A DNA stretch of 64,000 nucleotides from SZUA-430 sp964483585 (GTDB lineage Bacteria; Pseudomonadota; Alphaproteobacteria; Micropepsales; Micropepsaceae): assembly GCA_964483585.1 (NCBI GenBank), contig CAZABH010000013.1, positions 10,928-74,927 on the forward strand, in the 5' to 3' direction. The number at the start of each line of letters is the position of its first letter. Within the stretch, counting starts at the first letter, position 1. Shown one piece after another: positions 26,716 through 35,370 of the stretch. The notes beneath the pieces are model-generated. The model was not told the origin of the DNA. It saw only the letters and a list, made by a program, of their open reading frames with translations, and made no database searches. The position numbers and the translations under genes are program-made.

Positions 26716-28322
26716 ACAAACTGCCGAGCAACCGCCTCCGCGACCTTGATCCCGTCAATGCCTGCCGACAAGATGCCGCCTGCATAGCCGGCGCCCTCAC
26801 CAGCCGGATAAAGACCCTTGGTGTTGATGCTCTGGAAATCCTCTCCGCGCCGAATGGAGATCGGCGACGAGGTGCGCGTCTCCACCCCCGTCATCACCGC
26901 ATCATGCATGTCGAAGCCTTGGATCTGACGGCCGAATGCCGGCAAGGCCTCGCGCATGGCGGCGATGGCAAAGTCAGGCAGGCAGAGCGCAAGATCCGTT
27001 GGCGTCACGCCTGGCTTGTAGGACGGGAGCACGGCACCGAGAGACGTGGATGCGCGCCCGGCGATCAGATCCCCCACAAGCTGCCCCGGCGCGGAATAGT
27101 CACGGCCGCCCGCCTCGAAGGCCAAAGCCTCCCACTTTCTCTGAAACTCGATCCCGGCCAGAGGATCTCCGGGATAATCCTCTGGCGAGATGCCAACCAC
27201 GATCCCGGCGTTGGCGTTGCGTTCGGCACGCGAGTACTGGCTCATTCCGTTGGTGACCACGCGTCCCGGCTCAGACGCCGTGGCAACGACTGTGCCGCCT
27301 GGACACATGCAGAAACTGTAGACCGAGCGACCATTCGAGGCATGGTGGACGATCTTGTAATCAGCGGCACCAAGAAGCTTGTTTCCTGCATTGGGTCCAA
27401 GCCTCGCCTTGTCGATGATCGACTGGGGATGCTCGATCCGGCAACCAATCGAGAAGGGCTTGGCCTCGATGTAGACGCCCTGCTCGTGCAGCATCTGAAA
27501 TGTGTCCCGCGCACTGTGTCCAACGGCAAGAACGACCTGTTCGGCCTCAATGACCTCGCCGCTCATCAGCAGCAAGCCTTCGACCCGTCGTTCGCCAAGC
27601 GCATTCCGGCCGATCAGGACCCTGTCGACCTTTGTCTCGAACCGGAATTCACCGCCAAGCGCCTCAATCTTTGCTCGCAGTGCCTCCACCATGGAGACCA
27701 GACGAAACGTACCGACGTGCGGCTTCGACACGTAGAGGATCTCGGGAGGAGCGCCGGCCTCGACAAACTCCGTCAAGACCTTGCGGCCAAGAAAGCGGGG
27801 GTCCTTGACCTGGCTGTAGAGCTTGCCATCCGAGAATGTACCCGCCCCGCCTTCGCCAAACTGCGCATTGGACTCGGGATTGAGCTCGCGCCGCCGCCAG
27901 AAACCGAACGTGTCTTTGGTCCGCTCCCTGACAATCTTGCCACGCTCGAGCACCAGTGGCCGAAACCCCATCTCGGCAAGAACCAACGCTGCGAAATAGC
28001 CACACGGCCCAGCACCGATGACCACGGGCCTCTGGACTGGCGCCCGATCCAGCCGCGTGACGAGCTTGTAGGACGTATCAGGCGCAGCGCCGACCCTGCG
28101 ATCTCTGGAGAAGCGACGCAGGACCGCTGCCTCATCGCGAACCTCGACATCGACCGTGTAGATGAAATCGATCTGCTTGGGCCGACGCGAATCGACACCG
28201 CGCTTGAAGACCGAAAATCCGATGAGATCCGCGCTTGCAAGCGATAGGCGATGAAGGACCGCCTGCCGTAAGGCAGCCTCCCCATGCGTCAGCGGAAGCC
28301 TCAACTCAGTGACCCGGATCAT
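26706..28322 (-). CDS. NAD(P)/FAD-dependent oxidoreductase (COG2509-type uncharacterised FAD dehydrogenase)
   Basis: 538 residues. An N-terminal domain of about 90 residues (RVTELRLPLTHGEAALRQAVLHRL...) precedes the FAD-binding Rossmann motif RPVVIGAGPCGYFAALVLAEMGFRPLVLERG. Family blocks follow: NAQFGEGGAGTFSDGKLYSQVKD, LAVGHSARDTFQMLHEQGV, GCRIEHPQ, YSFCMCPGGTVV and a C-terminal GLYPAGEGAGYAGGILSAGIDG. The reaction is not known; the enclosed Cys pair (FCMCPGG) is conserved in this group. A long open frame on the opposite strand (26688-28247) is a shadow: it has no recognisable motifs and reads as Arg/His-rich antisense sequence. Confidence 0.9.
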   Translation of the reverse strand: MIRVTELRLPLTHGEAALRQAVLHRLSLASADLIGFSVFKRGVDSRRPKQIDFIYTVDVEVRDEAAVLRRFSRDRRVGAAPDTSYKLVTRLDRAPVQRPVVIGAGPCGYFAALVLAEMGFRPLVLERGKIVRERTKDTFGFWRRRELNPESNAQFGEGGAGTFSDGKLYSQVKDPRFLGRKVLTEFVEAGAPPEILYVSKPHVGTFRLVSMVEALRAKIEALGGEFRFETKVDRVLIGRNALGERRVEGLLLMSGEVIEAEQVVLAVGHSARDTFQMLHEQGVYIEAKPFSIGCRIEHPQSIIDKARLGPNAGNKLLGAADYKIVHHASNGRSVYSFCMCPGGTVVATASEPGRVVTNGMSQYSRAERNANAGIVVGISPEDYPGDPLAGIEFQRKWEALAFEAGGRDYSAPGQLVGDLIAGRASTSLGAVLPSYKPGVTPTDLALCLPDFAIAAMREALPAFGRQIQGFDMHDAVMTGVETRTSSPISIRRGEDFQSINTKGLYPAGEGAGYAGGILSAGIDGIKVAEAVARQFVET

Positions 28323-28471
28323 GCCCCGCTTCTAGATCGCTTTGCTCCAAAGTGGAACTGTCGACTTGCCCCAAAACGAGAAGAACGATCCGGCAGATAC
28401 GGTCGAACCAAGCAGATCCGGCAATGGTACGTCTCTTGCTTCTTCAACCGTGGTATCGGAGAAACTGTCCC

Positions 28472-28681
28472 ATGGATGCATTCGAGCTGGTAACCATGAT
28501 TGGTGAAAGCATGTGCAACCTCGCGCATGGCGCCACGAGCCCATTCGGCGTTCCCTATGTCTGCAGCCGCAGCGAATATTTCGACACGGGGACCGGAGCC
28601 CTTGCTCTGCTTACGATCGTGCTGCTGGTGGCATGGAACGAGGCCCGCAGAAGGCGCAATAGGTCAGACGGCTATCGATAA
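28472..28681 (+). CDS. Small membrane protein, hypothetical
   Basis: 69 residues with GGAGA about 9 nt before the ATG. MDAFELVTMIGESMCNLAHGATSPFGVPYVCSRSEY leads into one TM segment (GALALLTIVLLVAWNEA) and a positively charged tail (RRRRNR). The Cys pair and following TM suggest a C-in membrane protein with a disulfide outside. No family recognised. Its last 10 bp overlap the end of the convergent gene at 28672. Supported by the ribosome site and charge pattern only. Confidence 0.45.
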   Translation: MDAFELVTMIGESMCNLAHGATSPFGVPYVCSRSEYFDTGTGALALLTIVLLVAWNEARRRRNRSDGYR

Positions 28682-29022
28682 CGCCTGACACCAGACCTGC
28701 CGGGGCCGCGTTCAAAGGGTTGACCCGGGAAAACAACAACATTCTCCGGCAGGTCATCCTGCAGGACGTCCATCTCGGCTTCAGTCTCCGACTCTACCTG
28801 CCGACGGAACATCCCATGCGAGGTTAGTGCCACGCTGGAATGAAGCGAATAGGCCAGAAACGCGTAACCCGGAAACAGCAGCATGAAGCTGCGCGACAGC
28901 TCAAGGTTCAGGGCCTCACTGCCGCCAGCCTGAATCAGGCCGAGATAGAGGTCGAAGGAGCCCATACCGACCAGAAGCAAGCCAGCCGCGAAACTGAGAA
29001 ATTTCAATCCAGATCGGTTCAT
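28672..29022 (-). CDS. Small two-TM membrane protein, hypothetical
   Basis: 116 residues from the ATG at 29022 (a TTG at 29031 is also possible). Two hydrophobic helices (FLSFAAGLLLVGMGSFDLYLGLI and SFMLLFPGYAFLAYSLHSSVAL) are joined by a short polar loop, then a polar acidic tail (ESETEAEMDVLQDDLPENVVVFPGQPFERG). Same strand as, and 74 bp downstream of, the TadE-type pseudopilin gene, so it may belong to the same transcript. No family recognised. Confidence 0.55.
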   Translation of the reverse strand: MNRSGLKFLSFAAGLLLVGMGSFDLYLGLIQAGGSEALNLELSRSFMLLFPGYAFLAYSLHSSVALTSHGMFRRQVESETEAEMDVLQDDLPENVVVFPGQPFERGPGRSGVRRYR

Positions 29023-29096
29023 GACACCCAAGCCGCGGCAACAATGACATCCTGCACTCTAAGGCATCGGACTCAACATCGGGTAAACGGGCGTCG

Positions 29097-29495
29097 TCAA
29101 TCAACCAGCGGCACCACCGTCTGAACATCCATTGGCACTGACACCGTCGGCACAAAGGGAATGATCAGATCGACACTGAAAGCTGCCGTGATACGCATGA
29201 TCGATACCTCACCCACAGGCACGACGCTGTATGTGACATCAACCGGAATCGATATCAGCTCCTCAAGGCGCGCCTCGATGGATAGCTGAAGCTGAGCCTC
29301 ACTCAATGTATCGTCAACCATTAGTTCTCTGGCAGTCTCCTCCAAGGCTTGCTGGACGGTACCCGCCTGAAAAAACAACAAGCCGACCTGCATCGTTCCG
29401 AAGACCAGGGTAACGAACACAGGCAAAAGGATCGCAAATTCCAGGGCAGAAGCCCCGCCAGTCTCGGCCAACCAACCCCGCAGATTGCGCCTCAT
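29097..29495 (-). CDS. TadE-like pilus assembly protein (pseudopilin)
   Basis: 132 residues. The N-terminal GGASALEFAILLPVFVTLVFGTMQVGLLFFQ is the TadE motif: a G-x-x-A-x-E-F-A prepilin-like site followed by a long hydrophobic helix. The TadV-type peptidase would cleave before the A-L-E-F stretch. The remainder is a short soluble domain. It follows the other TadE-like gene by 9 bp in an operon with the TadG-like gene. Such minor pseudopilins assist Flp/Tad pilus assembly. The core tad genes (flp, cpaA-F, tadBC) are not in the window. Confidence 0.88.
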   Translation of the reverse strand: MRRNLRGWLAETGGASALEFAILLPVFVTLVFGTMQVGLLFFQAGTVQQALEETARELMVDDTLSEAQLQLSIEARLEELISIPVDVTYSVVPVGEVSIMRITAAFSVDLIIPFVPTVSVPMDVQTVVPLVD

Positions 29496-29504
29496 GAAAC
29501 CACC

Positions 29505-29927
29505 CTACCGAACACGAACAACCTGGGATGTCTCATACTGCGTCTCGGAAATGATCCCTTCAAAAGTAACCGCTGCAGTAATTCGATGATAACTCACGGG
29601 ATACGACTTGTCAGGGCAGAGCTTGTTGCAGACGCTGACCGTTTCTCCACACATACAAAACTTGCTCGACTGGACCACGGCACCCTCGGGTCGATCAGTC
29701 CACGCGGCGTCAACGATGGAGACAGCCGTATCGATGTCTTTGCCACCATTCATGAAATACTGCGCACCAGAGCGCATCGCAGACTCAAGATCAGTGCGCT
29801 GATACAAATTGAAGCCCTGGTCGACCGCTCCGACCAGCCCCACCACCAGAACGGGCGCAATCAGCGCAAACTCTACAGCAGACTGTCCACCGAGGTTCCT
29901 CAGAAGGCGAGATATGAAACGGATCAT
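29505..29927 (-). CDS. TadE/TadG-family pilus assembly protein
   Basis: 140 residues. NLGGQSAVEFALIAPVLVVGLVGAVDQGFNLYQRTDLESAMRSGAQYFMNGG has the TadE-like A-V-E-F cleavage and assembly motif plus a single TM helix. The soluble part contains a cysteine cluster (SSKFCMCGETVSVCNKLCPDKSYP, four Cys) absent from the sister protein, probably two disulfides in the periplasm. It lies 14 bp downstream of the TadG-like gene and 9 bp upstream of the other TadE gene, in the middle of the three-gene operon. Confidence 0.85.
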   Translation of the reverse strand: MIRFISRLLRNLGGQSAVEFALIAPVLVVGLVGAVDQGFNLYQRTDLESAMRSGAQYFMNGGKDIDTAVSIVDAAWTDRPEGAVVQSSKFCMCGETVSVCNKLCPDKSYPVSYHRITAAVTFEGIISETQYETSQVVRVR

Positions 29928-29941
29928 GGCTCGACGTCCCC

Positions 29942-31177
29942 CTACTCGACCAGCCGCACGCGACCAGGAATTGAAATATCGAGGATGCCTGCGAAGTCAC
30001 ATGACGAGTTCATGGTCGTTGAGCCACTGAACTTCACGCGCCTTGCAGCAACCCGCATGCAGCCGTTCGAACCGGAGAAACTTCCCAGAAATTCCGTCTC
30101 TGCACTGGGGAAGTAGATCACACCGGTCAGACTGGAAGACGCATTGCCATTGAACTTGATGACACTGGTGCTGTTGCTGCTATCACCCCAGAACAACATG
30201 CCCCTGTAGGGCCCACTCGTAGGCGCAGATAGTGTTAGGTTCGCAGAGCCATTGATGTCGATCGTCGCATCATTCGTGAAGTAAAGAGTGACGCCGGTCC
30301 CTGTCAGCGATGCCGACGCATTGATCCGGACATTCCCGCCATCAACAACATAGACGCCCGGACTCAGCGCAAGCGTTCCCCTGATGTTACCGCCTCCACA
30401 ATACCGACCTGGAGCCAGCACAGCCGCCCCGGAACCACTTGGAAAGCTCTGGCAAGCACCAGAAACCTCTGGCTTGGCAAGCGATGCATAAGGGTCGATC
30501 GCAGGGGGAGCCTGCGTGACAGGCTCATTGCAGTCCGTCATGTTGATCGTGCCACCCTCGACAACACCGCCCGCGCTTACAATGCACGGGACAGTGAGGT
30601 CTGATGCTCCCGAGACCCTGACTGCAGAGTCGGAAAGGGAATTCGACATCAACCCGCAATCATTCAACATCGTCACGGAGTTTCCGCTGAAATCCAGCGC
30701 ATCCGCATCCTCAGGCGCAAGGGCAAGCACGCAAGCCTTGCCTGCATCATCGTAGTGACCGACACCACGGGCTGAAATCGAGATATCTTCCTGCAGGAAA
30801 AGACCTGTAAACAGACGAGGCACTGCAATCGAGAGTAGAACCTCAACCGACCTGTCATCACGATAATTTCCAGAAAGCGCCGGCGAATTGACAACGATGG
30901 AACCGTTGTCTGCATCGAAGCCTTGCTCGACCGCCTCCAACAACGCCACATCCCTGATCTTGCTGGCACTTCCGCCGCTGCGCTTCTCGACAGTTGCGGC
31001 GTAAGCTGCCGTATCGGCTGCAGTCTGCAGACCGCGATCCTTGTAGTACCAATAGCCAGTTTCAACCCCGAGCCCAATCGCTCCTACTACGACTGGAGCC
31101 GTAAGCCCGAACATGACAGCCATGTTTGCTGCCTTGCTGCCTGCAAAGCGACCAAAGAATGTCTCGCGGAATTGCAT
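29942..31177 (-). CDS. TadG-like pilus assembly protein
   Basis: 411 residues from the ATG at 31177 (open frame to 31255). GSKAANMAVMFGLTAPVVVGAIGLGVETGYWYYKDRGLQTAADTAAYAA is the Tad_Flp region found at the start of TadG proteins: one TM helix, then a helix that packs with the pilus base. The large remaining part is rich in Gly/Ser/Thr/Asn with repeated short strands (GVYVVDGGNVRINASASLTGTGVTLYF, DINGSANLTLS), suggesting a beta-helix-like periplasmic domain. First gene of a tight operon with two TadE-like genes. It likely anchors or stabilises the Tad pilus machine in the envelope. Confidence 0.85.
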   Translation of the reverse strand: MQFRETFFGRFAGSKAANMAVMFGLTAPVVVGAIGLGVETGYWYYKDRGLQTAADTAAYAATVEKRSGGSASKIRDVALLEAVEQGFDADNGSIVVNSPALSGNYRDDRSVEVLLSIAVPRLFTGLFLQEDISISARGVGHYDDAGKACVLALAPEDADALDFSGNSVTMLNDCGLMSNSLSDSAVRVSGASDLTVPCIVSAGGVVEGGTINMTDCNEPVTQAPPAIDPYASLAKPEVSGACQSFPSGSGAAVLAPGRYCGGGNIRGTLALSPGVYVVDGGNVRINASASLTGTGVTLYFTNDATIDINGSANLTLSAPTSGPYRGMLFWGDSSNSTSVIKFNGNASSSLTGVIYFPSAETEFLGSFSGSNGCMRVAARRVKFSGSTTMNSSCDFAGILDISIPGRVRLVE

Positions 31178-31415
31178 GCACCGAACCCGCCACGAAAAGG
31201 ATACGTGGGTACTATCCTCCTCGCCTGTTTCATGACCCTCAAGAAACTCGATCAAGTTTTAGGGATTCTCCCCGCGAACGAGGGCTTTCTGTGCTGAATG
31301 CAGAGAAAACTAACGCGATATAGACCTTGATCAGAAACTTCAGCGCCCGAACGGCCTTGGCAGGCAGGCAGTGGTGCACCGCCCACCAACCCAGGAACCC
31401 GCATCAAGATTGCAG

Positions 31416-31979
31416 TTAAGACCCTGCCAGCGGAATCACACCACAGGCGATCCTCGCACCGCCGCCACCCAGCGGTTGAGGCTGGTCAGAGTAATTGTCG
31501 CCACCAGCATGGATCATGATCGCGCGACCACGAATATCCGACAATTTAAGGCGAGGCGCAGTCAGCGTGTCGTCAACCTTGCCCGAGGCATCTACGTCGA
31601 GAACCGGCAGGTCACCGGTATGGCCATGGCCATGGGGCCCCTCATGACGTCCAGCACCGGACGCATCGAAATGGCCACCAGCAGCAAGCGCTGCCACAGG
31701 CTTGCCATCACGCAGCGCCGGCCCACAGTCGCCCTTCTCGTGCACATGGAACCCGCGCTGACCTGGTGGCAACCCCTCCAGATTCACGGCGAGAACCAAG
31801 CCTTCCGCCGAGTCTGACAGAACGATACGGCCGATCCGATCACCGATACCCGCCTCTGAAACCCGCGAGATGAAAACCTCGGCGCGCGCGCCTGCAGCCG
31901 ACGGAGCGCTTTGATCCATCGTTTCACAGGCAGCAATGAACGGAAAGAAACAAATCGCAACTGAGTATCGAAGCTTCAT
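31416..31979 (-). CDS. sodC: Cu/Zn superoxide dismutase, lipoprotein-type
   Basis: 187 residues from the ATG at 31979, with a GAGG-containing leader. A signal peptide ends FIAACETMDQ, so Cys could be lipidated. Copper and zinc ligands are present: FHVHEKGDC (two Cu His and the disulfide Cys), GGHFDASGAGRHEGPHGHGHTGDLP (bridging His, zinc His/Asp), and IMIHAGGDNYSDQPQPLGGGGARIACGV with the last Cu His and second disulfide Cys. It dismutates superoxide in the periplasm or envelope. Single-gene unit 5' of the Tad operon strand order. Confidence 0.93.
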   Translation of the reverse strand: MKLRYSVAICFFPFIAACETMDQSAPSAAGARAEVFISRVSEAGIGDRIGRIVLSDSAEGLVLAVNLEGLPPGQRGFHVHEKGDCGPALRDGKPVAALAAGGHFDASGAGRHEGPHGHGHTGDLPVLDVDASGKVDDTLTAPRLKLSDIRGRAIMIHAGGDNYSDQPQPLGGGGARIACGVIPLAGS

Positions 31980-32013
31980 GATGTCATCCTCTCCGCATAT
32001 CTCGCCCATTCGT

Positions 32014-34398
32014 TCATTTATGACGAAGTGGCCGTCCCAAGCTCACAGATTGTGCCGCACGCAGGATCGACTCTCGGTCGAGCCCATAATGCCGGTAAAG
32101 CTCCGCAAGCGAACCAGTCTGCCCGAAATGCTCCACACCAAGGGCACGCACGCGATGCCCGCGGACTGACCCAAGCCATGCCAGTGTCGCCGGGTGCCCG
32201 TCAAGAACCGTTACCAGCCCACAATCCCGTGGAACGTCCGCCATCAATCGCTCAGCCAGGCTGCTCGCACGCGTCACACCACGCTCACGCGCCCGCTGCG
32301 CAGCCGTCCAACCAGCATTCAACCTGTCAGCCGAGGTAATCGCCAGCAGGCCGACATCGCGACGATCTTCGGCAAGAAGACCCGTCGCATCAATTGCTTC
32401 TGGTGCAACCGCGCCGGTATAGGCAATCACAACCTCGGCATTGGGACCCGGCCGGCGCAACCAATAGGCCCCATCGATGATGTCGCGCGCGAGCACATCG
32501 GTCATCTCTCGCCGCGGCTGCTCGATCGGACGCGTCGACAGTCGGAAGTAAACAGATCCGCCAGTCTGGTCCCGCAACCAGGTCCGCGCGTCGGGATCGC
32601 CATCGCCATCGCGCTGGATATAGTCCATGGCAAAGCGCATCAGAACCGCCAGCTCATCGACGAAAGCAGGCTCGAAGCTGCAGAGCCCGTCCTGCGACAT
32701 GCCAATTAGCGGCTGCGCGATGGACTGATGCGCACCGCCCTCACCTGCCAATGTGATCCCGGATGGAGTTGCAACCACGATGAACCGGGAATCCTGGTAA
32801 CATGCATAATTCAATGCATCCAGCCCGCGCGAGATGAAAGGATCATAAAGCGTGCCGATCGGGATCAGCCGCTCTCCATTGATCGAGTGAGAAAGGCCAA
32901 GCGCAGACAGCAGGATGAAAAGGTTCATCTCGGCTATGCCAAGCTCGATATGCTGCCCCTTGGGCGAAAATTCCCAGGCAAAGGTCGACGGGATACGCTC
33001 GCGCTTGAAGATGTCCGCAACCGTTTTCTGCGCGAACAGCCCGCGGCGGTTGACCCATGCGCCCAGGTTTGTCGACACCGTTACATCGGGCGAGCAGGTC
33101 ACGACCCGCGTCGCCAGCTCATGACTGGAGCGCCCAAGCTCATTCATGATGTTCCCAAAACCAGCTTGGGTCGAGACAACAGGCTGCGCATTGAACGAAA
33201 GTTCTGGCGGCACCGGAATGACAGGCGCGCGCAGGCGCCGCGCCCCACCTTGTACAAACGGAACCGAGGAGAGGAATGCTTCAAGCTGCGCGGGGGACGC
33301 CTTCAAGCCCTCAAAGCGACCCCATTCATGTCCGTCGCGGATGCGAAGTTGCGCCTTGAGAGCCGCAATCTGCTGGGGTGTCATGAGCCCCGCGTGATTG
33401 TCCTTGTGCCCCTGCAGGGGCAGGCCATGACCTTTGATCGTGTAGGCGATGAAACAGACAGGCCGATCGCTGCTGCATGCGGCAAAGGCATCGAGCAGGG
33501 TCTCGATGTCATGGCCACCCAGGTTCGTCATCAGGTCGGCAAGCGCGTCGTCGCTTCGCCGCCCGATCAGCGCAGACACCGGACCCTGGTCACCGATCTC
33601 GTCCTCGAGGCGCTTGCGCCACGCCCGTCCGCCCTGGAATGTCAGGGCCGAGTAAAGCTGATTTGGACAGCGTTCAATCCAGTCCCTCAGCGCCATGCCG
33701 CCTGGTTCGGAAAACGCAGCCTCCAGCTTGCGCCCATATTTCAGGACCAGGACGTCCCAGCCGAAATTCTGGAACAAGCTCTCGAAGCGCGACCAAAGCC
33801 CCTCGCGGATCACGGCATCGAGGCTTTGCCGGTTATAGTCGACGATCCACCAGGTATTTCGGATGTCGTGCTTCCATCCCTCCAGCAAGGCCTCGAAGAT
33901 ATTGCCTTCGTCCATCTCGGCATCGCCGATCAAGGCCACCATTCGGCCTTCCTTGCGGCCTAGCCCCCAGCCGTGGGCGCGCACATAATCCTGGACGAGC
34001 GATGAGAACAGCGTCTGCGCAACACCAAGCCCGACCGACCCCGTCGAGAAGTCGACATCGTCGGCATCCTTCGTACGCGAAGGATAGCTCTGCGCCCCCG
34101 TGTAGCCCCGGAAATTGCGAATCTTATCAAGGCTCTGCTGCCCCAGAAGATACTGAATGGCGTGAAAATTGGGGCTGGCATGCGGCTTGACCGCCACACG
34201 GTCCTCAGGCCTCAGCACAGCGAAGTAAAGGACCGACATGATGGTCGCAAGCGATGCCGATGAGGCCTGGTGCCCCCCGACCTTCAGACCGTCATCATTG
34301 TCACGCAGATGATTGGCATTATGGATCGTCCAGCTGGCCAGCCAGCGAACCTTCTCTTCAAGATCACCGAGCAGCGAAACCGTCTGCCTGTCTGCCAT
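32014..34398 (-). CDS. AceE-like (homodimeric pyruvate dehydrogenase E1-type) ThDP enzyme, often annotated transketolase
   Basis: 794 residues from the ATG at 34398, preceded by a GAGGCGGGGA tract; the open frame extends to 34521. Family blocks: IHNANHLRDNDDGLKVGGHQASSASLATIMSVLYF, DFSTGSVGLGVAQTLF, the ThDP motif GDAEMDEGNIFEALLEGWKH...DYNRQSLD, AYTIKGHGLPLQGHKDNHAGLM, and in the second half GQHIELGIAEMNLFILLSALGLS and GEGGAHQSI. It is shorter than E. coli AceE (887 residues) and has no E2/E3 genes nearby. It may decarboxylate a 2-oxo acid or transfer ketols; the substrate is not decidable. It lies 34 bp before sodC on the same strand. Confidence 0.85.
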   Translation of the reverse strand: MADRQTVSLLGDLEEKVRWLASWTIHNANHLRDNDDGLKVGGHQASSASLATIMSVLYFAVLRPEDRVAVKPHASPNFHAIQYLLGQQSLDKIRNFRGYTGAQSYPSRTKDADDVDFSTGSVGLGVAQTLFSSLVQDYVRAHGWGLGRKEGRMVALIGDAEMDEGNIFEALLEGWKHDIRNTWWIVDYNRQSLDAVIREGLWSRFESLFQNFGWDVLVLKYGRKLEAAFSEPGGMALRDWIERCPNQLYSALTFQGGRAWRKRLEDEIGDQGPVSALIGRRSDDALADLMTNLGGHDIETLLDAFAACSSDRPVCFIAYTIKGHGLPLQGHKDNHAGLMTPQQIAALKAQLRIRDGHEWGRFEGLKASPAQLEAFLSSVPFVQGGARRLRAPVIPVPPELSFNAQPVVSTQAGFGNIMNELGRSSHELATRVVTCSPDVTVSTNLGAWVNRRGLFAQKTVADIFKRERIPSTFAWEFSPKGQHIELGIAEMNLFILLSALGLSHSINGERLIPIGTLYDPFISRGLDALNYACYQDSRFIVVATPSGITLAGEGGAHQSIAQPLIGMSQDGLCSFEPAFVDELAVLMRFAMDYIQRDGDGDPDARTWLRDQTGGSVYFRLSTRPIEQPRREMTDVLARDIIDGAYWLRRPGPNAEVVIAYTGAVAPEAIDATGLLAEDRRDVGLLAITSADRLNAGWTAAQRARERGVTRASSLAERLMADVPRDCGLVTVLDGHPATLAWLGSVRGHRVRALGVEHFGQTGSLAELYRHYGLDRESILRAAQSVSLGRPLRHK

Positions 34399-34465
34399 TC
34401 CCCGCCTCTGCCTTTCGCATATGCACCACAATACAGCGGCGGAGGCTGGCAGGATAGAAACAGCC

Positions 34466-34666
34466 TCAGGTCTTGCTGTTCGACTTTGAAGCACCCCGCC
34501 CCAACGTGGCGGCCAAACCATTGAACAACGCCAGGAACAGGATGAATATCAGCGCCGTTCCAGCAGCGCTCAAGGTTTCCAGGTAGGAATGCACTGCCAC
34601 GGTCACCGGTATCGCCGCGGCCGTGGCAATCCCATGCTTCATCGCGAAGTCAGCCGGATGCGCCAT
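34466..34666 (-). CDS. Small single-TM protein, hypothetical
   Basis: 66 residues from the ATG at 34666, which has AAGGAG at a good distance; the earlier ATG at 34672 is too close to that site. MAHPADFAMKHGIATAAAIPVTVAVHSYLETLSAAGTALIFILFLALFNGLAATLGRG contains two hydrophobic stretches and a basic tail. No family recognised. It lies 67 bp upstream of the AceE-like gene on the same strand and could be co-transcribed. Confidence 0.55.
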   Translation of the reverse strand: MAHPADFAMKHGIATAAAIPVTVAVHSYLETLSAAGTALIFILFLALFNGLAATLGRGASKSNSKT

Positions 34667-35370
34667 AACCATCTCCTTGTGCTGGACGGGAATCGTTGAG
34701 CATCTGCAGCATGCGCCGCCCCACGCCGTCAGCGCAACAGATGCAGCACCTCTTAACCCGGTCTTAGCCAAAGGACACTAGGATCATCGCGCATTCCGGC
34801 TCCAACCCGGATGAATGACCACGCATTGGGCTGCACCGATGAGAACTTTGCTGCACACCATGATGAAGCGAGCGTCTGCCAGCACCATACTGAGGGCAAA
34901 GGCGCGCCACGACGATGACCAGAAGGTTGCCGCCAACATGGCCATCGCAGCGTGGAGCGAAATCATGGGGCGCGAGGCAGCCGAGCTCTGGGTCGCTGCG
35001 AACAGGGCTGGCGATACCGGCATGACGCCGCGCCCCTCTTAGCGGGTACAGGCAGTATTAAAGGGGACAGTGTGGATCCTCCGACCACAATCGCACTTTC
35101 CAGTGACACCGCCTCGCGATCCCGGACCAACATGGTAAATCCGCCTCCGAAGAGGTAATCCTTTCGGCGCACTCGACTGCACGCTGGAATGGAAACCTGC
35201 CTATCGACGAACGCCACCAAGGACTTTTCCGCGACGCATTGTCCTGCCCCTGAATATTTACCTAACATTCCATGAATTTCGAATTGACCCCTGCACATCG
35301 GCTGGTAAGTACCCGGTTAACTGGGTAGGCGCCGCCTCCCCGCGGCGTCCAGTTCAATAAGGGGTTTTCA
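34667..35370. other. Long intergenic region upstream of ompA
   Basis: About 700 bp. A short open frame on the + strand (34839-35042) begins MRTLLHTMMKRASASTILRA; it is Ala-rich and has no ribosome site, so it is at best a doubtful 67-residue gene. A GGGGACAG motif (35063-35070) resembles REP-type repeat cores. The right part carries the ompA promoter, a near-palindrome CCCGGTTAACTGGG (35312-35325) and a CGCCGC/GCGGCG hairpin (35330-35347). Confidence 0.45.
35284..35311 (+). promoter_or_regulatory. Candidate sigma-70-type promoter for ompA
   Basis: TTGACC (35284-35289) is followed after 16 nt by TAAGTA (35306-35311), about 60 bp before the ompA ATG. The predicted start would fall in the CCCGGTTAACTGGG near-palindrome. 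Element match is moderate; no experimental support. Confidence 0.4.

Noticed and set aside
26688..28247. 519-codon open frame on the + strand
   Set aside because: Antisense to the FAD oxidoreductase, which has a clean FAD motif; the frame has no recognisable features and results from high GC.
32728..33963. 411-codon open frame on the + strand
   Set aside because: Antisense to the AceE-like enzyme; no motifs and no ribosome site.
34839..35042. 67-codon + strand frame upstream of ompA
   Set aside because: No ribosome site, no signal or TM, and the opposite strand is also open; kept only as a remark in the intergenic entry.
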